From Penelope pileata (Eukaryota; Chordata; Aves; Galliformes; Cracidae), in NCBI GenBank assembly GCA_013396635.1, contig WBMW01001305.1, positions 47,187 through 111,186 on the forward strand: a stretch of 64,000 bases of DNA, given 5' to 3'. The notes beneath the pieces are model-generated. The model ran no database searches. It saw only the letters and a list, made by a program, of their open reading frames with translations, and had not been told where the DNA came from. Shown here piece after piece: positions 25,701-36,893 of this stretch; positions within the stretch are counted from its first letter, which is position 1; every line of letters starts with the position of its first letter. A program made the translations under genes and the position numbers.

Positions 25701-28700
25701 GCCTATGTTTTGATTATCTTTTTTTTTTTTTNGGATCTCTTTCAACAAGAGAAAGGGAGAAAACGCCCTTCAGTACCACCCAGCCCTGGAAGACTGAGGC
25801 AAGGTGAAGACAGCAAGGTACAAGCAGCAGGCTTTTAAACACTTGTTAAACTTTTAAACATTTGTTCTGGGGGAGCACAATTGTCTGAAGTTCAGCTTTG
25901 GTTGACCTTAATAATTACTTAACTTGTCTTGCTGCGTTGCATGATTTTCATCTGTAAGCATTTGAATTGCACGTTAGCATACGCATCTTCTAAAGACATA
26001 AACCAAGATCTGTATAAAATAAAGGAAGAAGTCTGAGGATTGGATTTGATTGTTTTTCTTTTGTGCTTCTGGGCTGTTAATATGAATAGTGACAGCAGAG
26101 AGCTGTACTCATTGTCAAGGGCATGTCTAGATAGGAAGGAAGTCATCTTGTTTGGGGCTAGGTCTGGGTCAAAGCAGAGAAAAATGGCACAGTTACTGTT
26201 GTCTATCAAGGTTATCCAATGTGAGAGAGAAAAGGCAAAATGTTATCAGGAGAGGCAGAGCAGAGAATGCAGGGAGGATGATGATAAATGTGTAAGTTTG
26301 TTCTATGGTGTCTGTGGGAACTGGCTGGGAGGATGTGTAAATGATCTTGAACTTTTGACTCGAGCTCTGTGTAAGAGCACAGTTGCTGGCATGCTAACAA
26401 CAGTTTCCCTGAGGAGCTGATACTCTAAGAAATGTCCGGACTGCAAGGCAGCACAATCTAAATGTTGAACAGAGAGTCTGAACTCCCAGTAGTTCTAGCT
26501 AGCAGAGCACATGAAGAAACCCAGTGAAACCTTGAATTTGCACAGCTGCATGCATATGTGTCTTTTCCCCTCAAAGCATTTATTAATGCTAAAACATACT
26601 TAGCCTTGATCTAGCTGCAAGTAAGTTTAAACAGAGGAAGAGTGTTTGCTTTAAATCAGCATACAGAGATGACAGTGATCGCAAGCAGTCTTGTGAAGCT
26701 GGGTTGCTATTGCCTTGTCTCTTTCATATGCTCTCAGAGACAGTGATGGTGCTGAAGCTGAGGACAGTGAGTGGCAGTGCTTTGCTGTGGTACATCTGCA
26801 TTTACAAGTGTTTCACAGGGAGGAAGGGACGCAGCTGTAAAAAGCCTAGCCTCAACACTGATAGTCTGATATTCTTCCTAGATCAGCAGCATGGATGCTT
26901 CGCCACGCAATGCTTCTCCAGCACTGCAAAATGGGGAAAAAGGTACACTTATTTTTCTTAAGATATGAAAAGAAGCTTGCTGTAACTCTTTCTCTGATGT
27001 AATGTGGAGTCTTTGTTTCCCTAAAGTATCAGATTCAATAGTGAATCCCCAGTGTGCAAGATGATATTAAGCCGTCAAAGCCTACTGTTCTGAAATACAA
27101 ACTGTTCTGAATGTGGAATTGAATTACTAGCAATCCTAAGTTAATTATCAAGGGTTTTTCTTTCAACTTAAATATTGTTTAAAAATTTTCAGAAGCCTTC
27201 TAAATAACTGAACGTCTGCGTGGAAGTTGGGAGGGAAATGTGTTGTCTTTTCTGTGAAGTGGTTGTGGGTGCTGAGACCTCTTACTTGTGAGGCATACTG
27301 AGTCTGAGAACTGAAGGCACTGGGAGCTTCAGTGTATGCATCTTCTGGAGATTGTATGTGCTATGCTAATCATTTCCTAGTTCTTTTGCTCTGAGCATTC
27401 CTACCTGCTTTCTAAGTAAAAACTTCTTGGAAGTAGACATCTGTGATGGCTTGGCTTGAAGGCAAGCAGTATCACTTTTGACAGCCATGTATAATGCTTT
27501 CCACTGTCCTTGATCTTTCAGAGGATCGTTTCCTGACAACCTTATCAAGTCAGAGTTCCACAGGATCCACCCATCTTCAGTTGCCTACCCCTCCAGAGGT
27601 TGTATCAGAGCAGCTGTCTGGTGCCAACACGCTGTCTGAGCAGGATACGACCAGTAGCTCCGAAGGTATGGTTCCGTTTTGGTCTTGTATTCATTCTCTT
27701 CATTTTCTGTGGCAAGTGTATGAGATTCATTTAGGAAATGGCAAATGCGGTAACTTAGTGGTCTACCACTTTGATTCCAAATTTACAGTGTAAAGTTTGT
27801 GGTGCAGACTGAACTTACCTCTGTTTCAGATGTGTTTGATGGACACTCACTGGGATCTACAGACAGCCAAGTGAAAGAGAAGTCTACTATGAAAGCTATT
27901 TTGGCTAACTTGTTGCCTGGGAACAATTATAACCCTATTCCATTTCCCTTGTAAGTACCACTTAATGCATGTGATGTACAAATTAGCAGCATGGTCGAAT
28001 TGCAGACAGCTATGCGTGCTTGTTTTGCTCTGTATATAATTTAAGTAATTATCTGGGTTTGCATCCAAACAAACTAAAGAAATTTCTCAAGGCAAGAAAT
28101 TTCCTGTCCCTTCTAGGTATTTGTAGGTCACCCCCTTTTCTTATTAATGACCCAGATTGTCCTTCTATTCTTCTCTTCTAGTAGGCATGTCACCCCAGAC
28201 CTCTTGTAAGAAGGGAAAGGGAGGGGGAAAGAGGTATCTTGTAACTTTGCTGCAGGGATGGAGCAGGAATGTCCTTCCTTACTAAAGACTCACTAAAACT
28301 ACGTGCCTGCCTCTTGTTTTTGCTTCCAGACCTCTCCCAAGGGCTGGACTCAAGTGGGCGTTGTGTGGGCGTAGGTCAGGTTCAATGGCTGCTGCATGTG
28401 CTCTCAAGTCCCTCTCATGAAAATGAGCAGGCTGGAAAGTTTTTTCCGCTGCTCTGTCTGTGTGTTGTAGTGTTTCTTGTTGGATATGAACCTAATGTTT
28501 GGCAGCCTGAGTTTAAAAACTGAATTCTGCCCCAAGTAAGTAGTGGAGGCCATGAGCTAGTGAGGTAAAAGTTAAATGACAGATTCTTACTGGTAAGTAA
28601 AAGAAAATCTAATTGCAACTTGGAAGGCTTTGGGGAGATTTCTGTGGTAAATTCCTTGTTTAGGGGACAAAAATCAAGTTCTTCTGATTTCGCTCTGCAG

Positions 28701-31700
28701 GCTATGCTTCAGGGCAATCAAACTGGCAGGTTTTAGTGTCATTAGAAACAGTGGCTGCTAAACAGAAACAGACTCAAACTTACAGCTGATCCTTCAATTA
28801 AGAAGCTTGCTTGGTGTGATGGTTGCTCTAACATGTTACTACTTAGATTTAGCGTGGCTATGAATGTATCTGTTGGGAGAAGCTGGTCTGGGCTGCTTTG
28901 GCTCTATGCTGCAGTGAAGAGATTTGGGTTTTGACTGAAGCTTAACTTGTTTTTTCCCCCCACAAACTTCTGTGGTCTGCTAACACTGCCTATTTAATTT
29001 TCATTCAGTGACCCAGATAAGCACTACCTAATGTATGAGCATGAACGTGTGCCTATTGCAGTCTGTGAGAAGGAACCGAGCTCCATCATAGCTTTTGCTC
29101 TCAGGTACTGGTGTTACTTGCTCTGCATCTGACATGTTGTACTCTTGCAGCTTTTCTGTGCAAGGAATGTTTAAATCCTAATGGTAGGGAACTAGGGAAC
29201 AATCATTACAATTTCTTTGCTCAACTGCTTTGAGATTTTGACAGAGCTGAAGTCATCCACTGAGATGCAGAATGTAGGTTTTCCAACTTGCAGCTGAGTT
29301 TTTGGCTTTTCCTGTCCACACTAAAATGAATTAATTATGGTACTGCATGGAAGCTGATACTGTTAGAGAAAGAAGTGTGAATAAAGCTTGCTTAGTTCTC
29401 TAGCCTGGAGACAGTGCAACTGAACTAAGGAACACCAACTGAGTGTTCATAATACAATCTCTCTCCCCTGCCTGCCTTCAGCTGCAGCAGCTCTTGCTGC
29501 TGCTCACCTCTATAAACCAGCTACCTCGGTACATCTTAGGGCTTCCTTGTCACCAGGCAGTAGATTTTTAGGGTAGCTCATTCTTAAATTGCAGGAGAAA
29601 TGAGGAGGGAGTATGATCTAAAGCAGCAGCTGTCATAAGGGAATTAATCCTAGTTGTAAGGAAAAACGACGAGGAGGTTTCCTACTGTAGGTCTGTTTCC
29701 TGTCTCTGAGCTGAATCTTTGGGATGGTGTAGCAGGGTTTCCTAGAGAAGACTTTTTCATATTCTTTTCTTTATTTTTCATTCTTCAGTTGCAAGGAATA
29801 CAGAAATGCCCTGGATGAGCTGTCCAAAGCATCTCTGAAAAATGGTTCTGAAGAAGGACTACAGCCGAACAGGTTAGATGCAGGAATTATGGTATATAGA
29901 GCCAAGTCAGAGTGGTTGTGGTAAAGAAACCAAAACTAGTGTGGGGAAGGACCCTGAAAATATGCCTGTTAGGATCTCTGCTTTCTGATGGCATCTGGCT
30001 GTGCTAGCTCCCTCACCTGATCCCTTCACCATATATATGCCTGCAGGGGAGCACTGGCCTTGCTTAACTTGCCTGTGGTGGTGGAAGCAACTGTTGCTAT
30101 AGAGCTCTGAGAGACTTTTATCAGGGAGGAGGTGGAGGACAACTCTGAGGAGTTCTGTACCATTACCACTTTAAACTATATTCTTTTCCCTTAGCAGCAT
30201 GTACTATTAGGCATGGAGGAGGAATAACTAGAGGGGTAAAGCAGTAGTGTCTCAGATAGCTGTGATTGTTAGCCTTACTTTCACTTTTTTCTTTCAGTAT
30301 GTCAGAGAGCAAACCAAAGAGTGGTAGCCCTGTCCGTCTGCCTGAGGCTAACGTGGGTCCTTCAAATCGCACTGCAGAACCAGAACAACGTAAGACCATT
30401 GTGCCAAAATCACGTACATAATACTAAGCTCAGACTTGAGTTCACTCAATCTGTTTGAACTCTTTTTGAAAAGTTGTTATAACAGAAAATGCGATCTGAG
30501 TACCAAATTCATCTTGTTCCTGCTGGTCTTGCTGAGCTTTGTCATGCTGAAATTGTGACATATCTTACAGTTGACTTGATGTAGAAAGTACTATATATTT
30601 TTTTTTTTTATAAGTCTCTGTCCATAGTGGCTTACTCTGATTTGTAAGAGATCGTGTGAACATCGTGTGCTTTATTGTATTACGATATAGTGGAACATAG
30701 GTTATTCTTGAGCCTAGCATGTTCAGTGGGGCATGGTGCCAGTATGTTCTGACCTCTTTAGCGCTGCCTTCTTTAAAATGATACCAATTAAAATACTTTG
30801 AAATGGGGGGAAGAAGGAATATTTTTATCATATTAAAGGTCCTCACACTTGTTCTGTGCTTCCAGGATGCCATGCATTCTTCCAGTGGGATAGGCTTCTG
30901 TGTTGTAGTCCTCCTCCTCCATTTTCTTACGCTATGACTATATGTCTCATGCCCCAACTCCTGTTTTGAATTGTATTTGTTGCATTTGAAATGTTGATGC
31001 TTGAGACCAGCAGACAAAGTGACTGAAGTTTTAACTTCCTGTTCTTCTGAAGTGTGCTATGTAAAATGACTCCATCATTCCACAGTGCTACTGGGACACT
31101 AAGTCTGCTGACCTAATGGACATTGGGTGCCTGAAGAATAGCAAATTAGCTGAGTGATGTCACCTCTTCAGTTAGAACGCTGACTGGAGAATGCTTGCAT
31201 GAGTCAAGCCTTTATTAAACTGCCTCTGGTAATGCCAATACCAACTTCTTTATTCTTTTCACCGTAGCAAAGAAACCATCTGGCGTTTTGTCTTTTTTCC
31301 GCGGCACGGGAGGAAAGAGCCCAGACCTGTCTTCCCAGAAGAAAGAGACCCTACGTGGTGCTGACAGTGCCTACTACCAGGTTGGACAGATGGGGAAAGA
31401 GGGTGCAGACAGCCAAGGAGCAGAGCCTCAAGGTACAAGACTGTTGAATACATCTTCTGTTTTAAGCGTTACTGCTTCCAAACCTCATTCATATTTAAAA
31501 GACCCAGAATACATTCCAGTTCATACCTGTTCAGCAGTTCATTTTCCAGGAGTTAATTTTTCAACCCCAATGTGCATTGAAAACAAATGATTGAAGCACA
31601 AAAGTTAGATTTCTCCTCAAGATATTGCTTTGCTTAATGAGAAGAGAAATAGGGTCTTTCAAACCCCTGTAGCTATGAAGACATTGAGCAGTCTAGGCTC

Positions 31701-34700
31701 AAATGCCTTTGGATTGGCTTTCTTCGTTGCTTCCTGTTTAATTTCTGTTGTTTTGGCTCTTGGAAAACAAACAGAAAACAAAGAGAAAGCTTATACTTGT
31801 GTTCCATGAATACCAGTGTCCTAGCATAGGTGCCATTAAAGCTATGTCTCTAATTCTATAGTTCCCAATTTATTCTTGAAGAAAATAACTTTCTCATAAT
31901 AGAAGCTTACTAGTAGTATCTTGCATAGCTTTCTGGATGATGATAATAAAAAAGCCTTTTATGCCTTCAGATGAGGTAGATGGAGGAGATGGACAGAAGA
32001 AACAGCTGGTGAATCCCCACGTGGAACTCCGTGAGTTATACATAATAATTTGAAGTCTTAGCTGACAAAATCCTTCTTTCATGTGAATGTAAGGGAAGTA
32101 TTCAAGTGGATTGCTCTAATTTATAGCACTCTTAATCTGTTTTTAAACTTATTTATATCACTTGCCTTTGGCATATATCATGAGCTAACCTGAAGGGGGT
32201 TGATTTTCCTCCAAGCCTTTAATTTAAATTGTACTGATTTAAGTTTGCAATGTACAATAGATATTGGAGCAAGATGTTAAGCAAAATATTTTTTTTGAGG
32301 CATCAGTGACAACTGTGTTAACTTGGGTAGTTAGTGAGTTTTGCATGCCATTATTGAAGAACAACTTTTCTTGCAGAGTTCTCGGATGCAAATGCCAAGT
32401 TCTACTGCAGGATTTATTATGCTGGCGAGTTTCATAAGATGCGTGAGGTGATACTGGGGAGCAGTGAAGAGGACTTCATTCGTTCCCTCTCTCACTCTAT
32501 GCCCTGGCAGGCACGAGGTGGCAAATCTGGGGCTGCATTCTACGTGACTGAGGGTAAAAGCTGCTGCTTCCCCTTTCAGAACTAGAGGGTATTTTTTGGG
32601 GTTATTTCTGATTTGTATGTTGGATAATCCCTGATTACCACTAGCTAGAGGGTTGCTGACTGTCACGTGGTTGTATGGAAAGGAAAGCAAAGTGGATTGT
32701 TCTGAAGGATCCAAAATCAGATTTTTTTTGAGCACAAAAAGGTTGTACTCTACTTGTCAGATTTCAGAAAAAAAAGTTCAGTATAATTCAAGGAAAATTC
32801 TGATTATTGAAAATACTGTTTCATATAATCCCATATGGTATAGTTGATTTATTTTTTTTCCCCCAACAGTGGCTGATTCTAGTCACTTGCTCAGAGGAAA
32901 TCTTGAATGAAGGGTCCATGGACTGCTTTTCTTATGTGTAAAGAGCCCATATAGCTGAGGTATCAAATCTAAGCAGTCTCTTCTTACTGATTTACCAGTC
33001 GGCTCGAATTTAGAACATAGCCAGAAAAGAATTTGCATAGGTGATATTCTGTAGCTAAGAGTTGAAGAGAATGGCAGTCTTTCAAACTTACTTCAGTTGC
33101 ATGAGTGTTCTGAAGAACTTGCAAAAATACATCACTCACAGTATATCATCTGTCTGATATTGAAACAGATGATAGATTCATCCTGAAGCAGATGCCTCGT
33201 CTGGAAGTCCAGTCATTCCTCGACTTTGCTCCACACTACTTCACTTACATCACTAATGCAGTTCAGCAGAAGGTATTAAAATAAGTGCTTTTATTTTAGG
33301 CAGTGTTCTGTATTTTATGGACTAGTAGCTGTTGTCATTAACCATTTTCATTTAAGCAAAAAGAAAATATGTTGGAGGGTATGAGTTGTACCAATAGTAT
33401 GTTTTCAAGATGGAAAATGAGAGTTTAGCAGGAGCTTTGAAGTTGTAATGCACAGTCAGAACACTGGTGCTTCTCAGATTTGATTGGTTGCCTGCACACA
33501 GAGATCTTACCCAATGTCTTGTCTTTATCAGAAGCCCACAGCGCTGGCGAAAATCCTTGGGGTATATCGAATTGGGTACAAGAACTCTCAAAATAACACT
33601 GAGAAGAAGCTGGATCTGCTTGTCATGGAAAACCTTTTCTATGGAAGGAAAATGGCTCAGGTAACAGCCAAAAGTTTTGGCCATGTGGGACCAAATGTTA
33701 CGTTCCACAGCAGTGCAGGCTTTTTCTTGGCTGAGAGCGGGAGCAGGGTTACCAGTAGCTATCTGTTGCTCAGAAGTTGACAGTTTGTGCCTGTTTCTTG
33801 TTATGTGATCCTCAGTAACTTGATGACTATATTGGCTCATTCAGATAACAACTGAAGCAAGCACTACTGCTAAGTCTTATTTGTCCTTGTGTATCTGGTG
33901 ACTGAGAGAGCCTTGCCAGTTTAATTAACAAAGTGTGATACCTTTTTGTAAAGCATTTACAAAATTAACTAGGGTTACATACTAACTTATTTGGGAGAGC
34001 CTTACCTATGGAGGTTGTGGGGAAAACCATGCAATGTTTTAAACCCACTGTTCTGTCTCTGAACCACTTCATGTGTGTGGTAAGGTCCTCGGCTTAGTCT
34101 TGCTCTTCACTAAAGGAGGAGTGGCCTTTGAGGCAGTAGAGCAGAGACCTTAAAATGGCTGGGGGAAAAACCCTCTTCACATGCTAAGCTGATGCTGTAA
34201 AGGAGATTCAAACAAATGTTGCCTATAATACTATATAGTATCACTACTTTCTGCCTTCCCTCCCAGTGCCTGACATAAAATAATGGATGGTTATAGAAAG
34301 AAAGATTGGAGACTTATCTCTGGAATTAATCACATCTTGACTTGAACAACCTGCTCCAGCTAGATCTGCTTCAAGTATGGCAGTGGTCTAGAGATCTCCA
34401 GAGGTCCTTTCCAGTCAGATGATTCTGTGGTCTCTCTTGTCTTGTAAATCAATGTTGAAAGGTTCATCCAGCAAGATCCACCTCCCTCTTCAGTGCCTTT
34501 ACTGTTGTCAGCATTTGAGTCTATAAGATGGCTGGGAAGCTGAATTTGACCATACAGTTTAAAAACAGAGAGATGTATTTTCACTTAAGTTAGAGTAAAT
34601 ATTAGTGAAATAACTTGCCTAAAACTTGTGATTTAAAGTTGCTGAGCTTTTGTATAGGCTTACATGCTATTCTTGACTTAGGAAACTTTGTTTTTTTGTA

Positions 34701-36448
34701 TGAAATTATTTTGTTTGCTGTCTTTCTCCTGCTGAGAAGGGAAGAATTGCTTTGCTGTGATGCCTGCTCAAACACTGCTGTCAGGCATGTTGAAGTGTGG
34801 AAAAAGTAGTGCTGTTCTCCATTTGCAGGTTTTTGACCTAAAGGGCTCCCTCCGGAATAGAAATGTTAAAACAGACACAGGGAAAGAAAGCTGTGATGTC
34901 GTCCTACTGGATGAGAACCTTCTGAAGATGGTCCGGGACAACCCTCTGTACATCCGTTCCCATTGCAAGGCTGTGCTGAGAGCTTCTATACACAGCGATT
35001 CCCAGTTCCTCTCCAGCCATCTCATCATAGACTATTCCCTGCTGGTGGGTCGTGATGATACAAACAATGAGCTGGTTGTTGGGATCATTGGTAGGTTGCC
35101 TATTGCTTTTTCTCACTTTCAGCTAGTGAAACTGCTTTCTTTGGGTTTAGGTGATTTTGGTGCTCGTAGAACTGTACCCCCACCGCAGAGAGATTACTGG
35201 CCTAAATGGCCACTGTTAGGGGGAACACCCAAGTCCTTCTGGCTATGGAAACGTACTGTGTTTTCCTCCCTGTTATAGGAGAAATAGATGTGTTTTTAAA
35301 ACATTGCTTGGGTTATAGCAGATATTGCATGTTTGTATGTGGATTTTTTTCAGACTATATTCGCACTTTTACCTGGGACAAAAAGCTTGAAATGGTGGTG
35401 AAGTCAACTGGCATCTTGGGAGGACAAGGTAAGGCAAGAGTTCTGATTGCTCTTTAGCTAGAAGCTTCCAATCACTGCTAGTAAAGCTGCAACTTCCTCC
35501 CATGCAAAATTGCACGTAGTTGTTGTGGAGCAGGGGAAGGAGTAAAAAGTTTCAGAAAAATTAATGCATTTAGCTGCTTTCATGAGAGGCTCTGTAAGTG
35601 CTCTAATGTCTGGGAATGGGCTATGGTCATCTGCTTATCAGACTGTTACATTTTGTTCCATGGACATGCAGTATTAACACAAAAGGTTAGACAGCTACAG
35701 AGAGATACTAGCAAAAGCCCTTTCTGCCTGGTTTCAGAAGTTTTCTGAATCCAGAAAATCAGATATACTCTGGGCTGTTAGTGTGGAGGGCTCCTTGCCA
35801 AGTTATCAACTACTGCTACCCAGATTTTGAGGAGCTGAGGAGTTCCCTTTGTGGAAGTGCAAGGAGTACCTTTTGTGCAGAGTTGCCTACTGTTGGGTAT
35901 TGGCCATGTGCTAGCAGGAAGGCTGTAAGAGGAGGGAAGGGAAAAATACTCAGGGTCTCACTGCTTGGATATTTAGAGAAGATAAGGGCATGTCCATAGA
36001 GTAACATTCTTCTTGGGAGAAATTTGCATCTCTACTGGAAAACTTGTAAAGTCATGTAAACTGGAGAGCAGGAAAAGCAATCAGGGCTTGTGTAAAAGTC
36101 CTAGATAGTTCCTCCAACTTTGGGCATCTCAGTTCAACGTTAGGGATCCAGAGCTTGATCTCACTTGTTTCCGAAATGTTTAAAAGGTGAAGAAATCTGA
36201 CAATACTTGTTGGGTCCATGTACAGTATGCCTTCATTGTGCCATCTGGTGTTGTAATTTCATGTGAAACATGTTTGTACTGCACTGTACTTTTTAGCCCA
36301 TTTCTAAACTGCCTTTGACTCTTGCACATTAGGTAAGATGCCAACTGTGGTCTCTCCGGAACTGTACCGAACCAGGTTTTGTGAAGCTATGGACAAGTAT
36401 TTCCTGATGGTGCCAGACCATTGGACAGGGCTGGGCCTGAACTGCTAA
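4734..36448 (+). CDS. PIKFYVE: PIKFYVE, 1-phosphatidylinositol 3-phosphate 5-kinase (3' part, exons 13-42)
   Basis: The product phosphorylates PI3P to PI(3,5)P2 on endosomes and lysosomes, in a complex with VAC14 and FIG4 (family knowledge). Exons seen with GT-AG borders: 4734-4796, 6775-6904, 7779-7959, 9245-9319, 9964-10071, 15257-15397, 16034-16160, 17166-18352, 19701-19801, 20942-21013, 21614-21785, 23061-23239, 23719-23832, 24747-24855, 24966-25120, 25733-25817 (5' edge lost at an N), 26882-26942, 27522-27665, 27830-27950, 29009-29104, 29789-29872, 30298-30389, 31268-31432, 31971-32030, 32377-32553, 33169-33272, 33532-33660, 34829-35090, 35354-35428, 36333-36448. Phases match at every junction except the 25732 gap. 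About 1563 residues are encoded against 2098 in the human protein, so the first ~535 residues (FYVE and DEP domains, start codon) lie left of the window. Exon numbers follow the human 42-exon gene and are inferred by counting back from the stop. A second copy of exon 17 at 11796-11903 is left out as a probable assembly artefact. Confidence 0.97.
7075..7609 (-). mobile_element. Galluhop-like mariner remnant (internally deleted, reverse)
   Basis: This is the same family as 849-1411, on the opposite strand, in PIKFYVE intron 14. Terminal sequences are at 7577-7609 (ACTTTCAGAGCAGC) and 7076-7110. The transposase N-terminus remnant runs from about 7474 down to 7180 (MAPTDIHQHLLNISGDPTVA), then passes directly into the 3' segment (LMVVTMLKNSVFVAENLLY). 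The deletion junction differs from the other copy. It is non-coding today. Confidence 0.8.
9802..11632 (+). repeat. Tandem 1.83-kb duplication, copy 1 (contains PIKFYVE exon 17)
   Basis: This 1831-bp stretch is repeated at 11634-13464 with a constant offset of 1832 and a single N between the copies. By eye the only difference I found is T at 11569 against C at 13401. The unit runs from the intron before exon 17 through exon 17 (9964-10071) and into a CR1 fragment. Near identity, an N exactly at the join, and copy 2 starting in the middle of unique intron sequence suggest two overlapping contig ends that were not merged. Confidence 0.95.
11035..11632 (-). mobile_element. CR1 LINE fragment (3' end), within duplication copy 1
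   Basis: Read on the - strand, this contains the typical CR1 ORF2 tail and 3' region: the collinear motifs for clustered 'geese/turkey-type' CR1 such as GCCCTGGGCAAC near 11040-11055 and GGAGCACCTCTCCTATGA near 11340-11360. The copy is truncated at 11632 by the N join, not by a biological end. Confidence 0.85.
11634..13464 (+). repeat. Tandem 1.83-kb duplication, copy 2 (extra copy of exon 17)
   Basis: This is the second copy of the 9802-11632 unit. It includes a complete extra exon 17 at 11796-11903 with the same TTTTGTAG acceptor and CAG/GTAAGA donor. The CR1 that is cut off at 11632 in copy 1 continues unbroken past 13464, so copy 2 joins naturally to its right flank and copy 1 to its left flank. 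That is the pattern expected of overlapping assembly ends. Confidence 0.95.
11796..11903 (+). other. PIKFYVE: Duplicate copy of PIKFYVE exon 17 (probably artefactual)
   Basis: This is a 108-nt copy of exon 9964-10071 with intact splice sites and identical translation (36 codons, NSCIKNPKILLL to CIDPIVLQ). If real and spliced, it would insert a second copy of the same segment into the TCP-1-like domain without a frameshift. The human protein has one copy, and the sequence context argues for an assembly error. Confidence 0.9.
12867..13753 (-). mobile_element. CR1 LINE, 3' part, within and beyond duplication copy 2
   Basis: This is the same CR1 as at 11035-11632, continuing past 13464 with further ORF2 C-terminal sequence. 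The - strand reads ARVKIMRFKKAKCKTLHL around 13480-13560, the CR1 'FNKAKCKVLHLG' stretch. Similarity fades near 13753, where unrelated sequence begins. Confidence 0.85.
13754..14061. repeat. Unclassified insertion with TATA-like element between CR1 segments
   Basis: About 300 bp of more GC-rich sequence interrupts the two CR1 pieces. It starts TGTAGGGG and contains CTTATATAAGGGCC near 13910-13922, followed by a T-rich, TG-repeat end. This could be a solo LTR. I could not find a convincing CA terminus, AATAAA or target-site duplication, so the class is open. Confidence 0.3.
14095..14875 (-). mobile_element. CR1 LINE fragment, 5' part, with internal duplication
   Basis: The antisense sequence resembles the 5'/internal CR1 region (GTGCCTGTAGAATCCCTTCT; AGCACCAGGTCCAGTAACG; ACCTGGATCAGGAAGTTATC). 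It probably belongs with the 12867-13753 copy or is a second nested CR1. It contains a perfect 165-bp tandem duplication at 14172-14501. Confidence 0.7.
14172..14501. repeat. 165-bp perfect tandem duplication inside CR1
   Basis: Unit 1 is 14172-14336 and unit 2 is 14337-14501. By eye they are identical, and the open frame across them repeats a 55-residue stretch exactly. It is either a recent slippage or unequal-exchange event or another local assembly error, and it lies only 670 bp from the larger suspect duplication. Confidence 0.9.
17166..18352 (+). other. PIKFYVE: PIKFYVE large exon 20 (1187 nt)
   Basis: This is by far the longest exon in the window. It begins with the last part of the TCP-1-like domain. 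An acidic, Ser/Gln-rich linker follows (roughly 17380-17800) that differs strongly from the human sequence as I recall it. It then returns to well conserved sequence (DDTGLYVTEEVTSSED, SGLQGMNGSIQAK, RIAEHLGDSQSL), the start of the Cys/His/Lys-rich conserved region. The acceptor is TTTAG at 17161-17165 and the donor is AAG/GTAAGG at 18352/18353. The exon enters in phase 1 and leaves in phase 0. Confidence 0.93.
19701..25120 (+). other. PIKFYVE: PIKFYVE exons 21-27: Cys/His-rich (CHK homology) region
   Basis: Seven exons encode the family-specific conserved region between the TCP-1-like domain and the kinase. Cys and His pairs are visible around the CPSMFC, MVHHIRRFVHGQGC, YSWCRLCKQ and EPCGHSIHHDYHQYF stretches. 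The segment ends in a charged helical stretch (SKTREEKMEDLFAQKE). The donor of exon 26 (24855/24856) is GTAGTT, weaker than its neighbours, but the downstream frame is preserved. Confidence 0.92.
21333..21359 (+). repeat. A-rich (AAT)n microsatellite
   Basis: A poly(A) tract is followed by AATAATAATAATAATA and more A's, in PIKFYVE intron 22. Confidence 0.8.
25733..25817 (+). other. PIKFYVE: PIKFYVE exon 28, 5' boundary lost at an N
   Basis: The exon reads in frame from the G at 25733 (last base of a codon), then GAT CTC TTT onward, to the donor AAG/GTACAA at 25817/25818. Exon 27 ends AG (phase 2), so the next exon must start with one base completing Arg, followed by codons for Leu and Gln before GAT. 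Here a run of T's, one N (25732) and GG directly precede GATCTC, so at least the acceptor AG and about six exon bases are missing or collapsed into the N. Using an AG made by the N would shift the frame. Confidence 0.85.
32377..36448 (+). other. PIKFYVE: PIKFYVE exons 37-42: PIP kinase catalytic domain
   Basis: Exons 32377-32553, 33169-33272, 33532-33660, 34829-35090, 35354-35428 and 36333-36448 encode the phosphatidylinositol phosphate kinase domain. The ATP-contacting Lys of the FILKQM motif is codon 33186-33188. The family DLKGSLRNR motif starts at about 34835 and the metal-binding IIDYSLLVG motif lies near 35027-35050. A Gly/Lys-containing activation-loop region (GILGGQGKMPTV) spans the last intron. 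The protein ends GLGLNC followed by TAA at 36446-36448, matching the human C-terminus as recalled. No catalytic residue appears lost. Confidence 0.95.
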
Positions 36449-36878
36449 ACTAAAGCCCGTATTGGCAAAGCACAAGAGGACAATGATGTCACAGGTCACT
36501 CTCTTCCCATGGTCTGCCCAGCAGTAAGCAAGAGGATTCCGTGTCCACACTGACCACGTGCGTCATGTTGCGAAGTGTGAAATCTGTTTGTTGCACTTTA
36601 ATCCTCTACTGGAGGCCGATGAGTGAGCCAGCCTTGTTAAGGATCTAAGCTGTAAGGTACCACTGAAGAGTGCTGACAAAAGACATTCCCCCTGTCAGTA
36701 GGGAAGGTGGTGCCATCTCCATGTATGAGCGCAGAAACAGTCACTATCTAGTTCATGGTGGTACAGAGTACATGATCCATGTAAGTCTTGCACTCCTTGA
36801 TTGGTGTTGAGTATGAGCAGCTCATGTTTTTGTAGTGGGTGTGTGGTGCTGCAAATGTGAAATAACTTCCCCATCCCT

Positions 36879-36893
36879 GGGTGGGTGGGTGGG
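36879..36893 (+). promoter_or_regulatory. PIKFYVE: G-quadruplex motif in PIKFYVE 3'UTR
   Basis: Four GGG runs are separated by single T's (G3TG3TG3TG3), about 430 nt downstream of the stop on the sense strand. One-nucleotide loops are known to give very stable parallel quadruplexes in RNA. Whether it forms in this transcript is inference. Confidence 0.6.

Noticed and set aside
25725..25740. Treating the N at 25732 as A to make a splice acceptor
   Set aside because: The resulting splice would shift the PIKFYVE reading frame immediately, so missing bases are the better explanation.
30565..31017. 150-codon reverse open frame
   Set aside because: It lies in PIKFYVE intron 34, shows no recognisable domain, and has AT-rich random-looking composition.
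33352..33840. 162-codon reverse open frame
   Set aside because: It is a shadow of PIKFYVE exon 39 (33532-33660) and its flanking intron on the other strand.
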